From Pseudomonadota bacterium (GTDB lineage: Bacteria > Pseudomonadota > Alphaproteobacteria > Rhizobiales > Tepidamorphaceae), in the NCBI GenBank assembly GCA_023458595.1, contig JAEWYT010000009.1, positions 32,091-96,090 of the forward strand: a DNA stretch of 64,000 nucleotides, in the 5' to 3' direction. Positions within the stretch are counted from its first letter, which is position 1. Each line of letters opens with the position of its first letter. Shown piece after piece: positions 26,228 to 34,690 of the stretch. The notes beneath the pieces were generated by a model. It searched no databases, was not told the origin of the DNA, and saw nothing but the letters and a program-made list of their open reading frames with translations. Position numbers and translations under genes: made by a program.

Positions 26228-27265
26228 TCACATCGCGAGCGCGTCTTCGAGAAGGGTGCCGGCGAGGATGACGCGGGCCTCGCGCGGCCCCGCGAGCGTG
26301 CCGCGGCGGTAGGCGATCCGCTTGAGATAGCGGTGCAGCCCGTAGTCCCAGGTGAAGGCGATGCCGCCGTGCATCTGCACGCAGTGCTCCGCGATCGTCT
26401 TGGCATTGTCGCCGACGAACGAGCGCGCGGTCAGGAGGGCGAGGCGGGCCTCCACGAGGGCCCGCGGGTCGTCGCCCGGGGCCTGATCGAAGGACCAGGC
26501 GGCGTATTCGACGGCCGCCTTCATCGCCTCCAGGGCAGTCGCGGCGCTGGCCGCCATGTGCTTGACGGCCTGGTTGGAGCCGACCGGCTTGTCGAACTGC
26601 TTGCGCTCCTTCACGTAGGCGACGGTCGTCGCGAGGCACTCGGCCGCCGCGCCGGCCATCTCGGCCAGGACGAGCAAGCGCAAGGCATCGTCGAAACGGC
26701 CGGAATCCGGGCGGTTTCCCTGGTCGATCGGCGCGTTTGCGAAACACAGCCAGCGCGCGTCGGTCGTGATGTCGAGGACCTCGGCAGGCTCGGACGTCGC
26801 CTGCGCCGGATCGAGGGCCAGCCAGCCGGTCTGCCCGTCTTTCTCGCAAGGGGCGACGACGAGCGCCGCATCGGCGGCGAAGGAGACGAGTAGCCGGCCG
26901 TCAGCCCCGCCCCCGCCCATCCGCAGCCCGCCGGCGACGGCGACGCCGATCGTCGCCCCTTCGGACAGGGCCGCGTCGACGCGCGCGTCGGTCGACACCA
27001 GTCCGAGTGCGGCGGCGAGCATCTCGGTCAGCGGCGCGGCGGGCAGCCGCCGGCCGATCTCATAGGCCGCCGCGACCGCGTCCACATGGCCGAGCAGGGA
27101 GCGGCCGTCCTCGGTCGCGAACAGGCCGACATCGGCGGCGGCCTTCACCACGTCGCCGGCCGGGTAGGGGAACGGCGGCCCGTCGGTGACGGTCTGAAAG
27201 CCGTCGAGCATCCTGCCGACGCTTCCGGCGAGCTGTGTCTGCTCGAAGGAGAAATCGAAGTCCAT
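26228..27265 (-). CDS. Acyl-CoA dehydrogenase, short (beta-like) subunit
   Basis: A 345-aa FAD-dependent dehydrogenase-fold protein, shorter than the usual 380-400 residues. The N-terminal helical domain is degenerate, while the C-terminal domain has RKQFDKPVGSNQAVKH and the FAD-contacting QMHGGIAFTWDYGLHRYLKR. This pattern is typical of one half of heteromeric acyl-CoA dehydrogenases such as actinobacterial FadE pairs. The start at 27265 is chosen from the family N-terminus (MDFDFSFEQTQL); the longer frame runs through the upstream gene. Its upstream neighbour at 27289 is the probable partner. Confidence 0.87.
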   Translation of the reverse strand: MDFDFSFEQTQLAGSVGRMLDGFQTVTDGPPFPYPAGDVVKAAADVGLFATEDGRSLLGHVDAVAAAYEIGRRLPAAPLTEMLAAALGLVSTDARVDAALSEGATIGVAVAGGLRMGGGGADGRLLVSFAADAALVVAPCEKDGQTGWLALDPAQATSEPAEVLDITTDARWLCFANAPIDQGNRPDSGRFDDALRLLVLAEMAGAAAECLATTVAYVKERKQFDKPVGSNQAVKHMAASAATALEAMKAAVEYAAWSFDQAPGDDPRALVEARLALLTARSFVGDNAKTIAEHCVQMHGGIAFTWDYGLHRYLKRIAYRRGTLAGPREARVILAGTLLEDALAM

Positions 27266-27288
27266 CGGCGCTCTCCCCTGGCCGCGTC

Positions 27289-28452
27289 TCAGCGCGGCAG
27301 GCCGAGCATGCGCTCGGCGATGATGTTGCGCTGGATTTCCGAGGTGCCGGCGTAGATCGTCTCCGCCCGCGACTGCAGATAGAGGAAGCGGAACCGCTCG
27401 GCTTCGGGATCGCCGGTGACGAAGCCCGGGCCGAAAACCTCCATCGCGAAATCCTGGATGCGCTGGTGCAGCTCGCTCCAGAACAGCTTGACGATCGAGG
27501 CCTCCGCGCCGATGCCCTTGCCGTTGACGATGCGGCTCACGGTCCTGAGGTTGAGCAGGCGCAGCACCCGCAGTTCGGCGCCGAGGGTGGCGACCTGCTG
27601 GCGGAACCAGCTGTCGGCGGCCCTCTCGGGCCGCTCGGCGAGCCGCTTCAGGAGCACGACGAACTCCGCCTGGAAGCGCGACTGGCGATAGAGCCGCGCC
27701 GTCGCGCGCTCGAAGCCGAGCACGCCGACGGCGGCGTGCCAGCCGCCGTTCACCTCGCCGAGATGCATGCCCGCGGGAATACGCACGTCGTCCAGGAACA
27801 CCTCGTTGAACTCGTGCCGGCCGGTGATCTGGCGCACCGGCCGCACGGTGATGCCCGGCGTCGCCATGTCGAGCAGGAACAGCGTCAGGCCCTTGTGCTT
27901 CGGCGCGTCCGGATCGGTGCGGGCGAGCAGGATGCACTTGTCGGCGAAGCGCGCGAAGCTCGTCCACAGCTTCTGGCCGTTCACCACCCAGTTGTCGCCG
28001 TCGCGCACCGCCCTGGTGCGCAGGCCGGCGAGATCGGAGCCCGCGTCCGGCTCGGAAAAACCCTGGCACCATATGTCGTCGAGGCGGAGCAGGCGGGGAA
28101 TGTAGTGCCGCTTCTGCTCCTCGGTGCCGACCGCGAGCAGGATCGGGCCGACAAGCTCCTTGCCGATCGTGTTGATGCCTTCCGGCGCCGAGGCCCGGCC
28201 GAGCTCCTCCGAGGCGATCAGCTGCTCGACGATGGTCAGCCCCTGTCCGCCGTACTCCTCCGGCCAGTGGATGCCCTGGTAGCCGGCCGCGTAGAGCCTG
28301 CGTTCCCAGTCGGCCTGGAAGCGGGCGTTCTCGGCCTCGTCTTCCGGGCCGGTGAAGCGCGGCCCGCCCCAGTCCGGCGACAGGTTCTCGGACAACCAGT
28401 CGCGAAAGTCCCGGCGGAAGGCCTGCTGTTCGAGCGTGAACGATATGTCCAT
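27289..28452 (-). CDS. Acyl-CoA dehydrogenase, long (alpha-like) subunit
   Basis: A 387-aa acyl-CoA dehydrogenase. It has the standard N-terminal helices, the FAD signature WCQGFSEPDAGSDLAGL near residue 130, NGQKLWTS and the C-terminal YAGTSEIQRNIIAERML. At the position of the catalytic Glu of medium-chain dehydrogenases (YEGT) it has Ala (Y-A-G-T, residue about 368), so another residue or the partner subunit must supply the base, as in heterotetrameric steroid-type enzymes. GGGACGAA precedes ATG 28452. It probably introduces a double bond in a bulky or branched acyl-CoA. Confidence 0.9.
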   Translation of the reverse strand: MDISFTLEQQAFRRDFRDWLSENLSPDWGGPRFTGPEDEAENARFQADWERRLYAAGYQGIHWPEEYGGQGLTIVEQLIASEELGRASAPEGINTIGKELVGPILLAVGTEEQKRHYIPRLLRLDDIWCQGFSEPDAGSDLAGLRTRAVRDGDNWVVNGQKLWTSFARFADKCILLARTDPDAPKHKGLTLFLLDMATPGITVRPVRQITGRHEFNEVFLDDVRIPAGMHLGEVNGGWHAAVGVLGFERATARLYRQSRFQAEFVVLLKRLAERPERAADSWFRQQVATLGAELRVLRLLNLRTVSRIVNGKGIGAEASIVKLFWSELHQRIQDFAMEVFGPGFVTGDPEAERFRFLYLQSRAETIYAGTSEIQRNIIAERMLGLPR

Positions 28453-28495
28453 TCGTTTCGTCCCTTGTCGGGGTCCTTGCGGCGTGCGTGCGGCA

Positions 28496-30616
28496 TCACG
28501 GTCCGGCACGCGGATCGCGGGTCTTGAGCTGGACCAGTATGTCGAGCGCCGCGCCGCCGGCGGCGAAGACCCGGAACGGGTTGATCTCGATGCCGTCGAG
28601 GTCGTCCGCCTTCGCGGCAGCCAGAGCGCCGAGCGCGCAGAGGGCTTGCGCCAGAGCCTCCTTGTCGGCGGGCGGGGCGCCGCGCCAGCCGTCGAGCAGC
28701 GCCGACGCCCGCAGTCCGCCGATCATCGCGCGCGCCTCGGCCATGCCGACCGGCGCCGGCGCGACCACGACGTCGTCGAGGGCTTCGGCCGCGGTGCCCC
28801 CCAACCCGAGCATCACGACCGGTCCGAAATCGGGGTCCAGGCGGGCTCCGACGATCATGTCGACGCCCTCGCCGACCATCGCCGAGACGAGGGCGCCGTC
28901 GAGGCGCGCGCCGGGCGCCTTCCCGGCGACGCTCGCCATCATCGACCGCCAGGCCGCCCGCACGGCGGCCGCGTCGCTCAGCCCGAGCCGGACGCCGCCG
29001 ACGTCCGTCTTGTGGGCGATGTCGGCGGAATCGATCTTGAGCACGACCGGGAAGCCGATCCGTTCTGCGGCGGCCGCCGCGTCGTCCTCGCTCGTCGCAA
29101 GGTGCGTTTCCAGGCCCGGGACGCCGATCCGCCGCAACAGGTCCGCCGCGGCGACCCCGCCGCCGGCCGCCGATTCCAATGCCGCCCCGTCGATCGCGGG
29201 GCAGGCCGGCGGCGCGGTCTCCTGCCGCTCGAAGCCGCGGGCGAACCGGCGCAGCGACGCCGCCGCGTCGACGGCTCGGGCCGGGTCCTCGAAGACCAGA
29301 TAGCCGAGCTTCTCCATGTCGGCGCGAAAGGCGTCGGAGGCGCGGGTGATCAGCACCATCAGGCGGTCGCGAAGGCGGCCGGCGATATCCTGAAGCGTCG
29401 GGCGCAACAGGTCGGTGACGCCCGGCGTCCTGCCCATGTGGGCCATGAAGATCAGCAGGATCGGCGCGGCGGTTCCCGAGGCGACGATGTCGATCACCTT
29501 GCCGAACAGCCGGAAGTCGGCGGAGACCTGCGCGGTCGTGTCGACCGGATTGCCGGCCGATGCGAGCGGCAGCAGCGCCTTGATCTCGGCGGCGACCCCG
29601 GCCGAAGGCTGCGGCAGCGCGAGTCCGGCTTCCTCGCAGGCGTCCGCCAGCATGATGCCGATGCCGCCGGAGGGCGTGACGATCATCGTCTCGTCGCCGG
29701 AGGGCATCGTGCCGACGCTGCAGGCATAGGCGATGTCGACGGCCTCCTCCACCCGCGTCGCCGGCCACGCGCCGTAGTGCCGGAGCACGGCGTCGAACAC
29801 CCGCTTGGAGCCGGCGAGCGCCCCGGTGTGCGAGCGGACCGCCGCCTGTCCGGCCTCCGAGGCGCCGGGCTTGATGGCGATCACCGGCTTGCGGGCGGCG
29901 CGCGCCTTCGCCAGCGCCGCCTTCAGGCCCTCGCCGTCCGGGCAGCCTTCCAGATAGGCGACGATGACCGAGGTCGCCGGATCGCCGGCGAGCCAGGCGA
30001 TGCAGTCGGCGACGTCGACATCCGCCTCGTTGCCGGTGGCGACGAAGGTGCTGATGCCGATGCCGCGCTCGGCGGCGAGCGCCATGATGTAGGACCCCGC
30101 AGCGCCCGACTGGCTGGCGATGCCGACGGTGCCGGCCTTCGGCCGGATGTTGTCGAGCGCCGACGAGAATGTGGCGTAGAGCCCGCTGTGGAAATCGATG
30201 AAGCCGAGGCTGTTCGGGCCGAGCAGCCTGCAGCCGGCCCGCGCGCAGCGTGCGGCGATGCGCTTCTGGGCCGCGAGCCCGTCCGCGTCGATCTCGCCGA
30301 AGCCGGCGGTGAACAGCACGATCGACCGGACGCCGGCCGCGAGGCACTCCCCGACCGCGGCCTCGACGGCGCTCGCGGGCAACGCGACGATCGCGAGGTC
30401 CGGCGCCGTCTCGAGGCTGCCGATATTCGGCTTGCAGGGCAGGCCGGCGATTTCCGTCCTGCCCGGATTGACCGGAACGATCCGCCCGGAGAAGTGCTCC
30501 CTCATCAGAGCGACCGGCTTGCCGCCGATCTTGCCGGGGTCTCCGGAGGCGCCGATCAGGGCGACGCTCTTCGCCCGGAACATGGTGTCGAGTGCTGCCG
30601 CCGACCCGCCGCTCAT
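28496..30616 (-). CDS. ADP-forming acyl-CoA synthetase (acetate--CoA ligase family, fused alpha-beta)
   Basis: A 706-aa protein with the domain order CoA-binding (residues 10-130, VALIGASGDPGKIGGKP), succinyl-CoA ligase-like (with the phosphorylatable histidine in SHTGALAGS and the SGGIGIMLAD loop) and ATP-grasp (from about 480, GFPVVLKIDSADIAHKTDVGG). It should convert a carboxylic acid, ATP and CoA to acyl-CoA and ADP, or the reverse. The start overlaps the CoA-transferase stop by four bases (ATGA), so the two are coupled. Two CoA-activating enzymes in one operon suggest one activates the substrate and the other recycles CoA or handles the product. Confidence 0.88.
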   Translation of the reverse strand: MSGGSAAALDTMFRAKSVALIGASGDPGKIGGKPVALMREHFSGRIVPVNPGRTEIAGLPCKPNIGSLETAPDLAIVALPASAVEAAVGECLAAGVRSIVLFTAGFGEIDADGLAAQKRIAARCARAGCRLLGPNSLGFIDFHSGLYATFSSALDNIRPKAGTVGIASQSGAAGSYIMALAAERGIGISTFVATGNEADVDVADCIAWLAGDPATSVIVAYLEGCPDGEGLKAALAKARAARKPVIAIKPGASEAGQAAVRSHTGALAGSKRVFDAVLRHYGAWPATRVEEAVDIAYACSVGTMPSGDETMIVTPSGGIGIMLADACEEAGLALPQPSAGVAAEIKALLPLASAGNPVDTTAQVSADFRLFGKVIDIVASGTAAPILLIFMAHMGRTPGVTDLLRPTLQDIAGRLRDRLMVLITRASDAFRADMEKLGYLVFEDPARAVDAAASLRRFARGFERQETAPPACPAIDGAALESAAGGGVAAADLLRRIGVPGLETHLATSEDDAAAAAERIGFPVVLKIDSADIAHKTDVGGVRLGLSDAAAVRAAWRSMMASVAGKAPGARLDGALVSAMVGEGVDMIVGARLDPDFGPVVMLGLGGTAAEALDDVVVAPAPVGMAEARAMIGGLRASALLDGWRGAPPADKEALAQALCALGALAAAKADDLDGIEINPFRVFAAGGAALDILVQLKTRDPRAGP

Positions 30617-31821
30617 CTCGATCCGAAGGCGCCCTCGTTGCGCAGGCGCGCGATCTCCTCTGCGCCGAAGCCCGCCTCGGCGAGGATCGTGTCGGTATCG
30701 GCGCCGATCGTCTCCGGCGGCGGGCTGTCCATCGTGCCGGGCGTGTCGGAGAGGATGAAGGGCGTGGCCACGTAGCGGCCCGCCCCACCGTCCTTCCCGA
30801 ACTCGAACAATCCGCCGATCGCTTCAAGCTGCGGATGGTCGGCGGCCTCGCCTATGTCCTGGACGATCGAGACGTTGACCCTGGCGCCGCTCAGGAGCGC
30901 GTGGATTTCCTGCTTGGCCAGCCGCCGCGTCGCCTCGGACATCGCCGCGACGACTTCCTTCCTCAGCCGCAGCCGTTCGGACGCGGTACGGAACCGCTCG
31001 ACATCCAGCGTTTCGGCGTCGAGGGCGCGGGCGCAGCGCCGCCACATGTCGTCGCTCGGCGCGATGATGACGACGTGGCCGTCGCGCGCGGGGAACGCCT
31101 GATTGGGAACGCTCAGGTGATTTGCCGTTCCCATCGGCTCGTGCAGGTTCCCGGTCAGCCAGTAGTCCTGGTAGAAATAGCTCATCAGGTGGGCCGAGCT
31201 CTGCAGCAGAGAGGTTTCCACCCGCTGGCCGCGGCCCGTTCGCTCGCGGTGATAGAGCGCCGCCATGACGCCGCCGACGATCGCCAGGCTCGCATGCAGG
31301 TCGATGATCGCCGAGCCGGCGCGCACGGGCGGCCCGCCCTCCTCGCCGGTGATGCTCATCAGGCCCGAATGGGCCTGCAGCGCGAGGTCGTTGGCGCCGA
31401 TGTGCGACAGCGGGCCCTTCGAGCCGTAGGCGCTGAAGTCGCAATAGATCAGGCGCGGATGGGCGTCGCGCACGGCCTCGTAGCCGAGCCCCCAGCGGTC
31501 CATGGTGCCCGGCCGGAAATTGTTGATCAGGATGTCGGCGACCCCGATCAGCCGCCTGGCGACGTCGCGCCCGGCCGGATTGCCGAGGTCGAGCGCGATC
31601 GAGCGCTTGTTGCGGTTGAAGGCGCGGAAGGAGGGGCTCGGTCCGCCGATCCTGGCAAGCTCCTCGGTCGTCACTCCGAGCGTGCGGCAGCTGTCGCCGC
31701 CCTCCGGCGTCTCGATCTTGACGACGTCGGCGCCGAGATCGCCGAGGACCTGGGCGGCGTCCGGTGCGGCGAAGACGCGGGAGAAGTCGAGAACGCGGAT
31801 GCCGTCGAGGACGCGGGTCAT
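30613..31821 (-). CDS. Family III CoA transferase (CaiB/BaiF)
   Basis: A 402-aa CoA transferase. The N-terminus VLDGIRVLDFSRVFAAPDAAQVLGDLGADV (in parts) is the family entry strand; the catalytic Asp lies near residue 167 in the SAIIDLHASLAIVGGVMAALYHR region, and the long linking loops typical of CaiB/Frc dimers are present. It moves CoA between carboxylates without ATP. It stands between two MaoC-like genes and the acyl-CoA synthetase in the minus-strand operon. The particular donor and acceptor cannot be deduced. Confidence 0.88.
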   Translation of the reverse strand: MTRVLDGIRVLDFSRVFAAPDAAQVLGDLGADVVKIETPEGGDSCRTLGVTTEELARIGGPSPSFRAFNRNKRSIALDLGNPAGRDVARRLIGVADILINNFRPGTMDRWGLGYEAVRDAHPRLIYCDFSAYGSKGPLSHIGANDLALQAHSGLMSITGEEGGPPVRAGSAIIDLHASLAIVGGVMAALYHRERTGRGQRVETSLLQSSAHLMSYFYQDYWLTGNLHEPMGTANHLSVPNQAFPARDGHVVIIAPSDDMWRRCARALDAETLDVERFRTASERLRLRKEVVAAMSEATRRLAKQEIHALLSGARVNVSIVQDIGEAADHPQLEAIGGLFEFGKDGGAGRYVATPFILSDTPGTMDSPPPETIGADTDTILAEAGFGAEEIARLRNEGAFGSR

Positions 31822-31837
31822 GGCCTTGCGCCGGGAC

Positions 31838-32296
31838 TCATCCGGCCGCGGGAACGAAAACCGCCGCCTCGCCGACGGTGAGCTTCGCGCCCGTGTCGTC
31901 CTCGCACCAGACGTCGAGCGTCACCTCGTTGACGCCGTCGGCACCGGGCAGGACGCGGCTGATCCTGGCGCAGGTTATGACGACCTGGTCCTCGTAGACC
32001 GGGGCGACGTATTTGGTGCGCAGCCGGCAGCGCTCGGCGACGCCGCGCCCGAACAGGTCGATCAGCAGCCCGAGGATCCAGTTGGTGGAGACCATTCCGT
32101 CGGCGATGATGCCCGGCAGCCCCTGGGAGCGGGCGTACGCGTCGTCGTCGTGGATGGTCGGTTCCTGCGTGTGGATGCGCCCGTCGTCGGCGGCGACGGT
32201 GGGCTGGGCGTCGACGTACCAGCGCATGCGCTCGCGCGTCATCGGCCGCGGGGGGAGGCGGAATTCGGTTCCCACGGTCGGCTGAAAGGTCGTCAT
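31838..32296 (-). CDS. MaoC-like hot-dog dehydratase, subunit 1
   Basis: A 152-aa single hot-dog-fold protein, related to (R)-specific enoyl-CoA hydratases. The region AYARSQGLPGIIADGMVSTNWI resembles the hydratase motif in which the usual catalytic Asp/His pair should lie; the H of the consensus is not obvious here, so the catalytic half may be its neighbour. ATG 32296 shares one base with the stop of the upstream MaoC gene (TGATG). A pair of adjacent single-domain MaoC genes suggests a heteromeric hydratase, as described for ChsH1-ChsH2 in steroid degradation. Confidence 0.78.
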   Translation of the reverse strand: MTTFQPTVGTEFRLPPRPMTRERMRWYVDAQPTVAADDGRIHTQEPTIHDDDAYARSQGLPGIIADGMVSTNWILGLLIDLFGRGVAERCRLRTKYVAPVYEDQVVITCARISRVLPGADGVNEVTLDVWCEDDTGAKLTVGEAAVFVPAAG

Positions 32297-32754
32297 CAGG
32301 CGGTCTCCTCGAGCGTCTTGTCGCCGTCGGCGGGCTTGAAGGCGAGGATCACCCGGTCGACGTAGCGCACCAGCAGCTCGCCGGTCCCGACGCGGCGCAG
32401 TTCCATCGTCAGGATGACGTAGTCGCGGCCGTTCTTCTGGTAGCGGTCGGTGATGACGCCGGACACGCTCAGCCGGTCGCCGACATGGACCGGCCCGAAC
32501 ACCTCGCAGTCGTACTCGAAGTGGATCCGGGCCGTCGGGCCGGTGCCCTTCGGGCAGGCGTGCCGGTAGAGACGCAGCTTGTCGAGATGGATGAGCGTCG
32601 GCGGCATGATCTGCCCCTCGACGCCCTGGAAGCAGGGATGATGGATCTCCACGGCGTGGCAGTATTCGCGGACGACGAACGGGCTCAGGGAGTACTCGAC
32701 CGGACCGAGCACGTCGCCTTTGTCGAGATCGGTTACGTAGCCGCCAACCGCCAT
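32296..32754 (-). CDS. MaoC-like hot-dog dehydratase, subunit 2
   Basis: A 152-aa hot-dog protein. It begins MAVGGYVTDLDKGDVLGPVE, has a histidine-rich active-site region (REYCHAVEIHHPCF near residue 30) and the strand VHVGDRLSVSGVITDRYQK. It is the first gene of the minus-strand catabolic operon and is separated from the divergent LysR gene by about 230 bases containing the promoter region. It probably pairs with the following MaoC gene to hydrate the double bond formed by the acyl-CoA dehydrogenase. Confidence 0.78.
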   Translation of the reverse strand: MAVGGYVTDLDKGDVLGPVEYSLSPFVVREYCHAVEIHHPCFQGVEGQIMPPTLIHLDKLRLYRHACPKGTGPTARIHFEYDCEVFGPVHVGDRLSVSGVITDRYQKNGRDYVILTMELRRVGTGELLVRYVDRVILAFKPADGDKTLEETA

Positions 32755-32883
32755 GGTCCAGCAATCCTCCCGTGTCGCCTCCCGGACCCTGCGCCGGCCC
32801 GCAGGGCGGCGTCGGCGGGAGGTCGTGATTTGCTCTTTGCCCTAGGGATTAGCATGTGCAGCGGAGCGGCTGAATGCCGTCAT

Positions 32884-32927
32884 GCAAAGCCTATCTTTGC
32901 GCGAACCGAAAAGATCGGCTCTATAAT
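32884..32927 (+). promoter_or_regulatory. LysR-gene promoter with inverted repeat
   Basis: GCAAAG-CCTAT-CTTTGC (32884-32900) is a perfect 6-bp inverted repeat. TATAAT (32922-32927) follows and can serve as a -10 box, with TTTGCG of the repeat in a -35-like position about 19 bases upstream. The overlap of repeat and -35 suggests autoregulation by the LysR protein and control of the divergent MaoC operon. Inferred from sequence only. Confidence 0.5.
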
Positions 32928-32987
32928 CTCGCGGGTCGCCGGGCTCTCCCCGGGCTCGACCAGGCGTCCGGAAGGAGTACGACCGAG

Positions 32988-33896
32988 GTGGAATGGGTTC
33001 AGGCGATTCGGTCTTTCACGGCCGCCGTGCAGGAAGGCAGCCTCTCGAGCGCGGGGCGGCTGCTCGGCCTGTCTCCGGCCTCGATCTCGCGTCACATCGC
33101 GTCGCTGGAGACGCGCCTTCAGGCGCAGCTCCTCAAGCGCTCCAGCCGGTCGCTGGCGCTGACCGAAGCCGGCGAGATCTACTACTCGCAGGTCGAGCAG
33201 GTGCTGCAGCAGCTCGAGGAGGCGAACCGCAGCGTCACCCAGCTGCAGGCCAAGCCGCAGGGCGGCCTGCGCATCCATTCGCGCATGCTCGTCGGCGAAC
33301 TGATGATCGTGCCGAACCTGCCGGAGTTCCTGGCGCGCTATCCCGACATCACCGTCGACCTGATGCTCTCCAACAACATCGCCTCGGTGATGGACCAGGG
33401 CACCGACGTCGACATCCGCATCGGGCGGCTCGAGGATTCCTCGCTGATCGCCCGCAAGCTGGTCTCCAGCGAACGGGTCGTCTGCGCCGCGCCGGCCTAT
33501 CTCGACCGGCATCCGCCGATCGCCGGGCCGGCCGATCTCAGGCACCACAACTGCCTGGCCTACCGCACCAATCTCGGCACCCCGGTCTGGCGCTTCAAGG
33601 ACGCCGACGAGCGCGTCGAGGAGGTCCAGATCAAGGGCAACCTGCGCACCGACTTCGGCTACGCGCTGGTCCAGATGACGCGCGCCGGGCTCGGCATCGC
33701 GCTGCTGCCGGACTGGTCGGTCCACCGCGATCTGGCCGACGGGCGGCTGATCCGCCTCCTGCCCGGCTACAAGGTCAGCCACATCGAGTTCGACAACGGC
33801 GTCTACGCGGTGTTCCCCGCCTCGCGCCAGACCTCGACCAAGCTGCGCATGTTCATCGACTTCATGGCCGAGATCTTCAAGCGCGAGCTGAGCTAG
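32988..33896 (+). CDS. LysR-family transcriptional regulator
   Basis: A 302-aa LysR-type regulator with an N-terminal helix-turn-helix (SLSSAGRLLGLSPASISRHI, residues 16-35), linker helix (LLKRSSRSLALTEAGEIYY) and a C-terminal effector domain from about 90. GTG 32988 matches the family N-terminus and has AAGGAG about ten bases before it; the longer frame from 32874 overlaps the promoter and is rejected. It lies between the divergent catabolic operon and the hydrolase-MBL-Liv region and is the obvious candidate regulator of both, sensing an organic acid or acyl-CoA. Confidence 0.9.
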   Translation: MEWVQAIRSFTAAVQEGSLSSAGRLLGLSPASISRHIASLETRLQAQLLKRSSRSLALTEAGEIYYSQVEQVLQQLEEANRSVTQLQAKPQGGLRIHSRMLVGELMIVPNLPEFLARYPDITVDLMLSNNIASVMDQGTDVDIRIGRLEDSSLIARKLVSSERVVCAAPAYLDRHPPIAGPADLRHHNCLAYRTNLGTPVWRFKDADERVEEVQIKGNLRTDFGYALVQMTRAGLGIALLPDWSVHRDLADGRLIRLLPGYKVSHIEFDNGVYAVFPASRQTSTKLRMFIDFMAEIFKRELS

Positions 33897-33909
33897 CGCG
33901 CTCCGGCTC

Positions 33910-34680
33910 TCACCATGCGGCCTTCTCCCGCGCGAATCGGCGCAGCTCGGCGGCGAATCGCTCCGGCGCCTGGAACGGGATGAAGTGGGCGACGTCCTCG
34001 AAGGGCACGATCTCCGCCTGCGGCACCCGTTCGGCGATCTCGGCGGCGCCCTCCGGCGGCATCAGGATGTCGTGGCCGCCGGGGATCAGCAGCACCGGGC
34101 ACTTCAGCCGCGGCAGCACCGGGCGGATGTCGATGTCGAGGAAGCCGAGCACCGAGGAGGCGTAGCCTTCCGGATCGAGCGCCGCGTAGCGCGCGACGTA
34201 GCGCTCGTAGCGGGCGTCCCTCGGCATGTTGTGGAAGGATTTCTCCGGTGCGCCGGGCAGGAGCACCGCCATGCCCTTCTCGCGCACCTCGACGGTGCGG
34301 GCACGCAGCATCTCCTTGACGGACTCCTGGTTGCGCAGACCCGGATTGGTCATCACCAGCCCGGCGCAGACGTCGGGATTGTTCGCCGCGCAGATCGCCG
34401 CGACCATGCCGCCGATGGCGCAGCCGGCGAGCACCACCCGGCCGAGTTCGTGATCGTAGATGAGCTCGGCGAGATCGGCGGCGTGGCGCTCCGCGTCGAT
34501 CGGGGCCGGCGGGATCGGCGTCCGGCCCGCCGCCTGCAGGTCGGGCATCACGCAGCGGAAGTCGCGCGACAGGTCGTCGGCGGCCTCCTCCCAGAAGCGA
34601 TGGTCGGTGCCGAGCGCGTGCACCAGCAGGAGCGCCGGCGCGGAAGGGTTGCCGCGGATGACGGTATGGAGCTTCGCCAT
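33910..34680 (-). CDS. Alpha/beta-hydrolase fold protein (PcaD-like) lacking the nucleophilic serine, copy 2
   Basis: A 256-aa enol-lactonase-like protein. The oxyanion strand (LLLVHALGTDHRFW), the acid (PGGHDILMPP) and the histidine (EDVAHFIPFQ) are recognisable. The nucleophile elbow that should read G-x-S-x-G-G is GCAIGG (residues 86-91), with Ala88 in the serine position. It shares this loss with the hydrolase at 24728 in the same cluster. The start at 34680 fits the family; earlier ATGs fall in arginine-rich sequence overlapping the MBL gene. It ends 13 bases from the convergent LysR gene. Confidence 0.82.
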   Translation of the reverse strand: MAKLHTVIRGNPSAPALLLVHALGTDHRFWEEAADDLSRDFRCVMPDLQAAGRTPIPPAPIDAERHAADLAELIYDHELGRVVLAGCAIGGMVAAICAANNPDVCAGLVMTNPGLRNQESVKEMLRARTVEVREKGMAVLLPGAPEKSFHNMPRDARYERYVARYAALDPEGYASSVLGFLDIDIRPVLPRLKCPVLLIPGGHDILMPPEGAAEIAERVPQAEIVPFEDVAHFIPFQAPERFAAELRRFAREKAAW

Positions 34681-34690
34681 GGCCGGGCCC

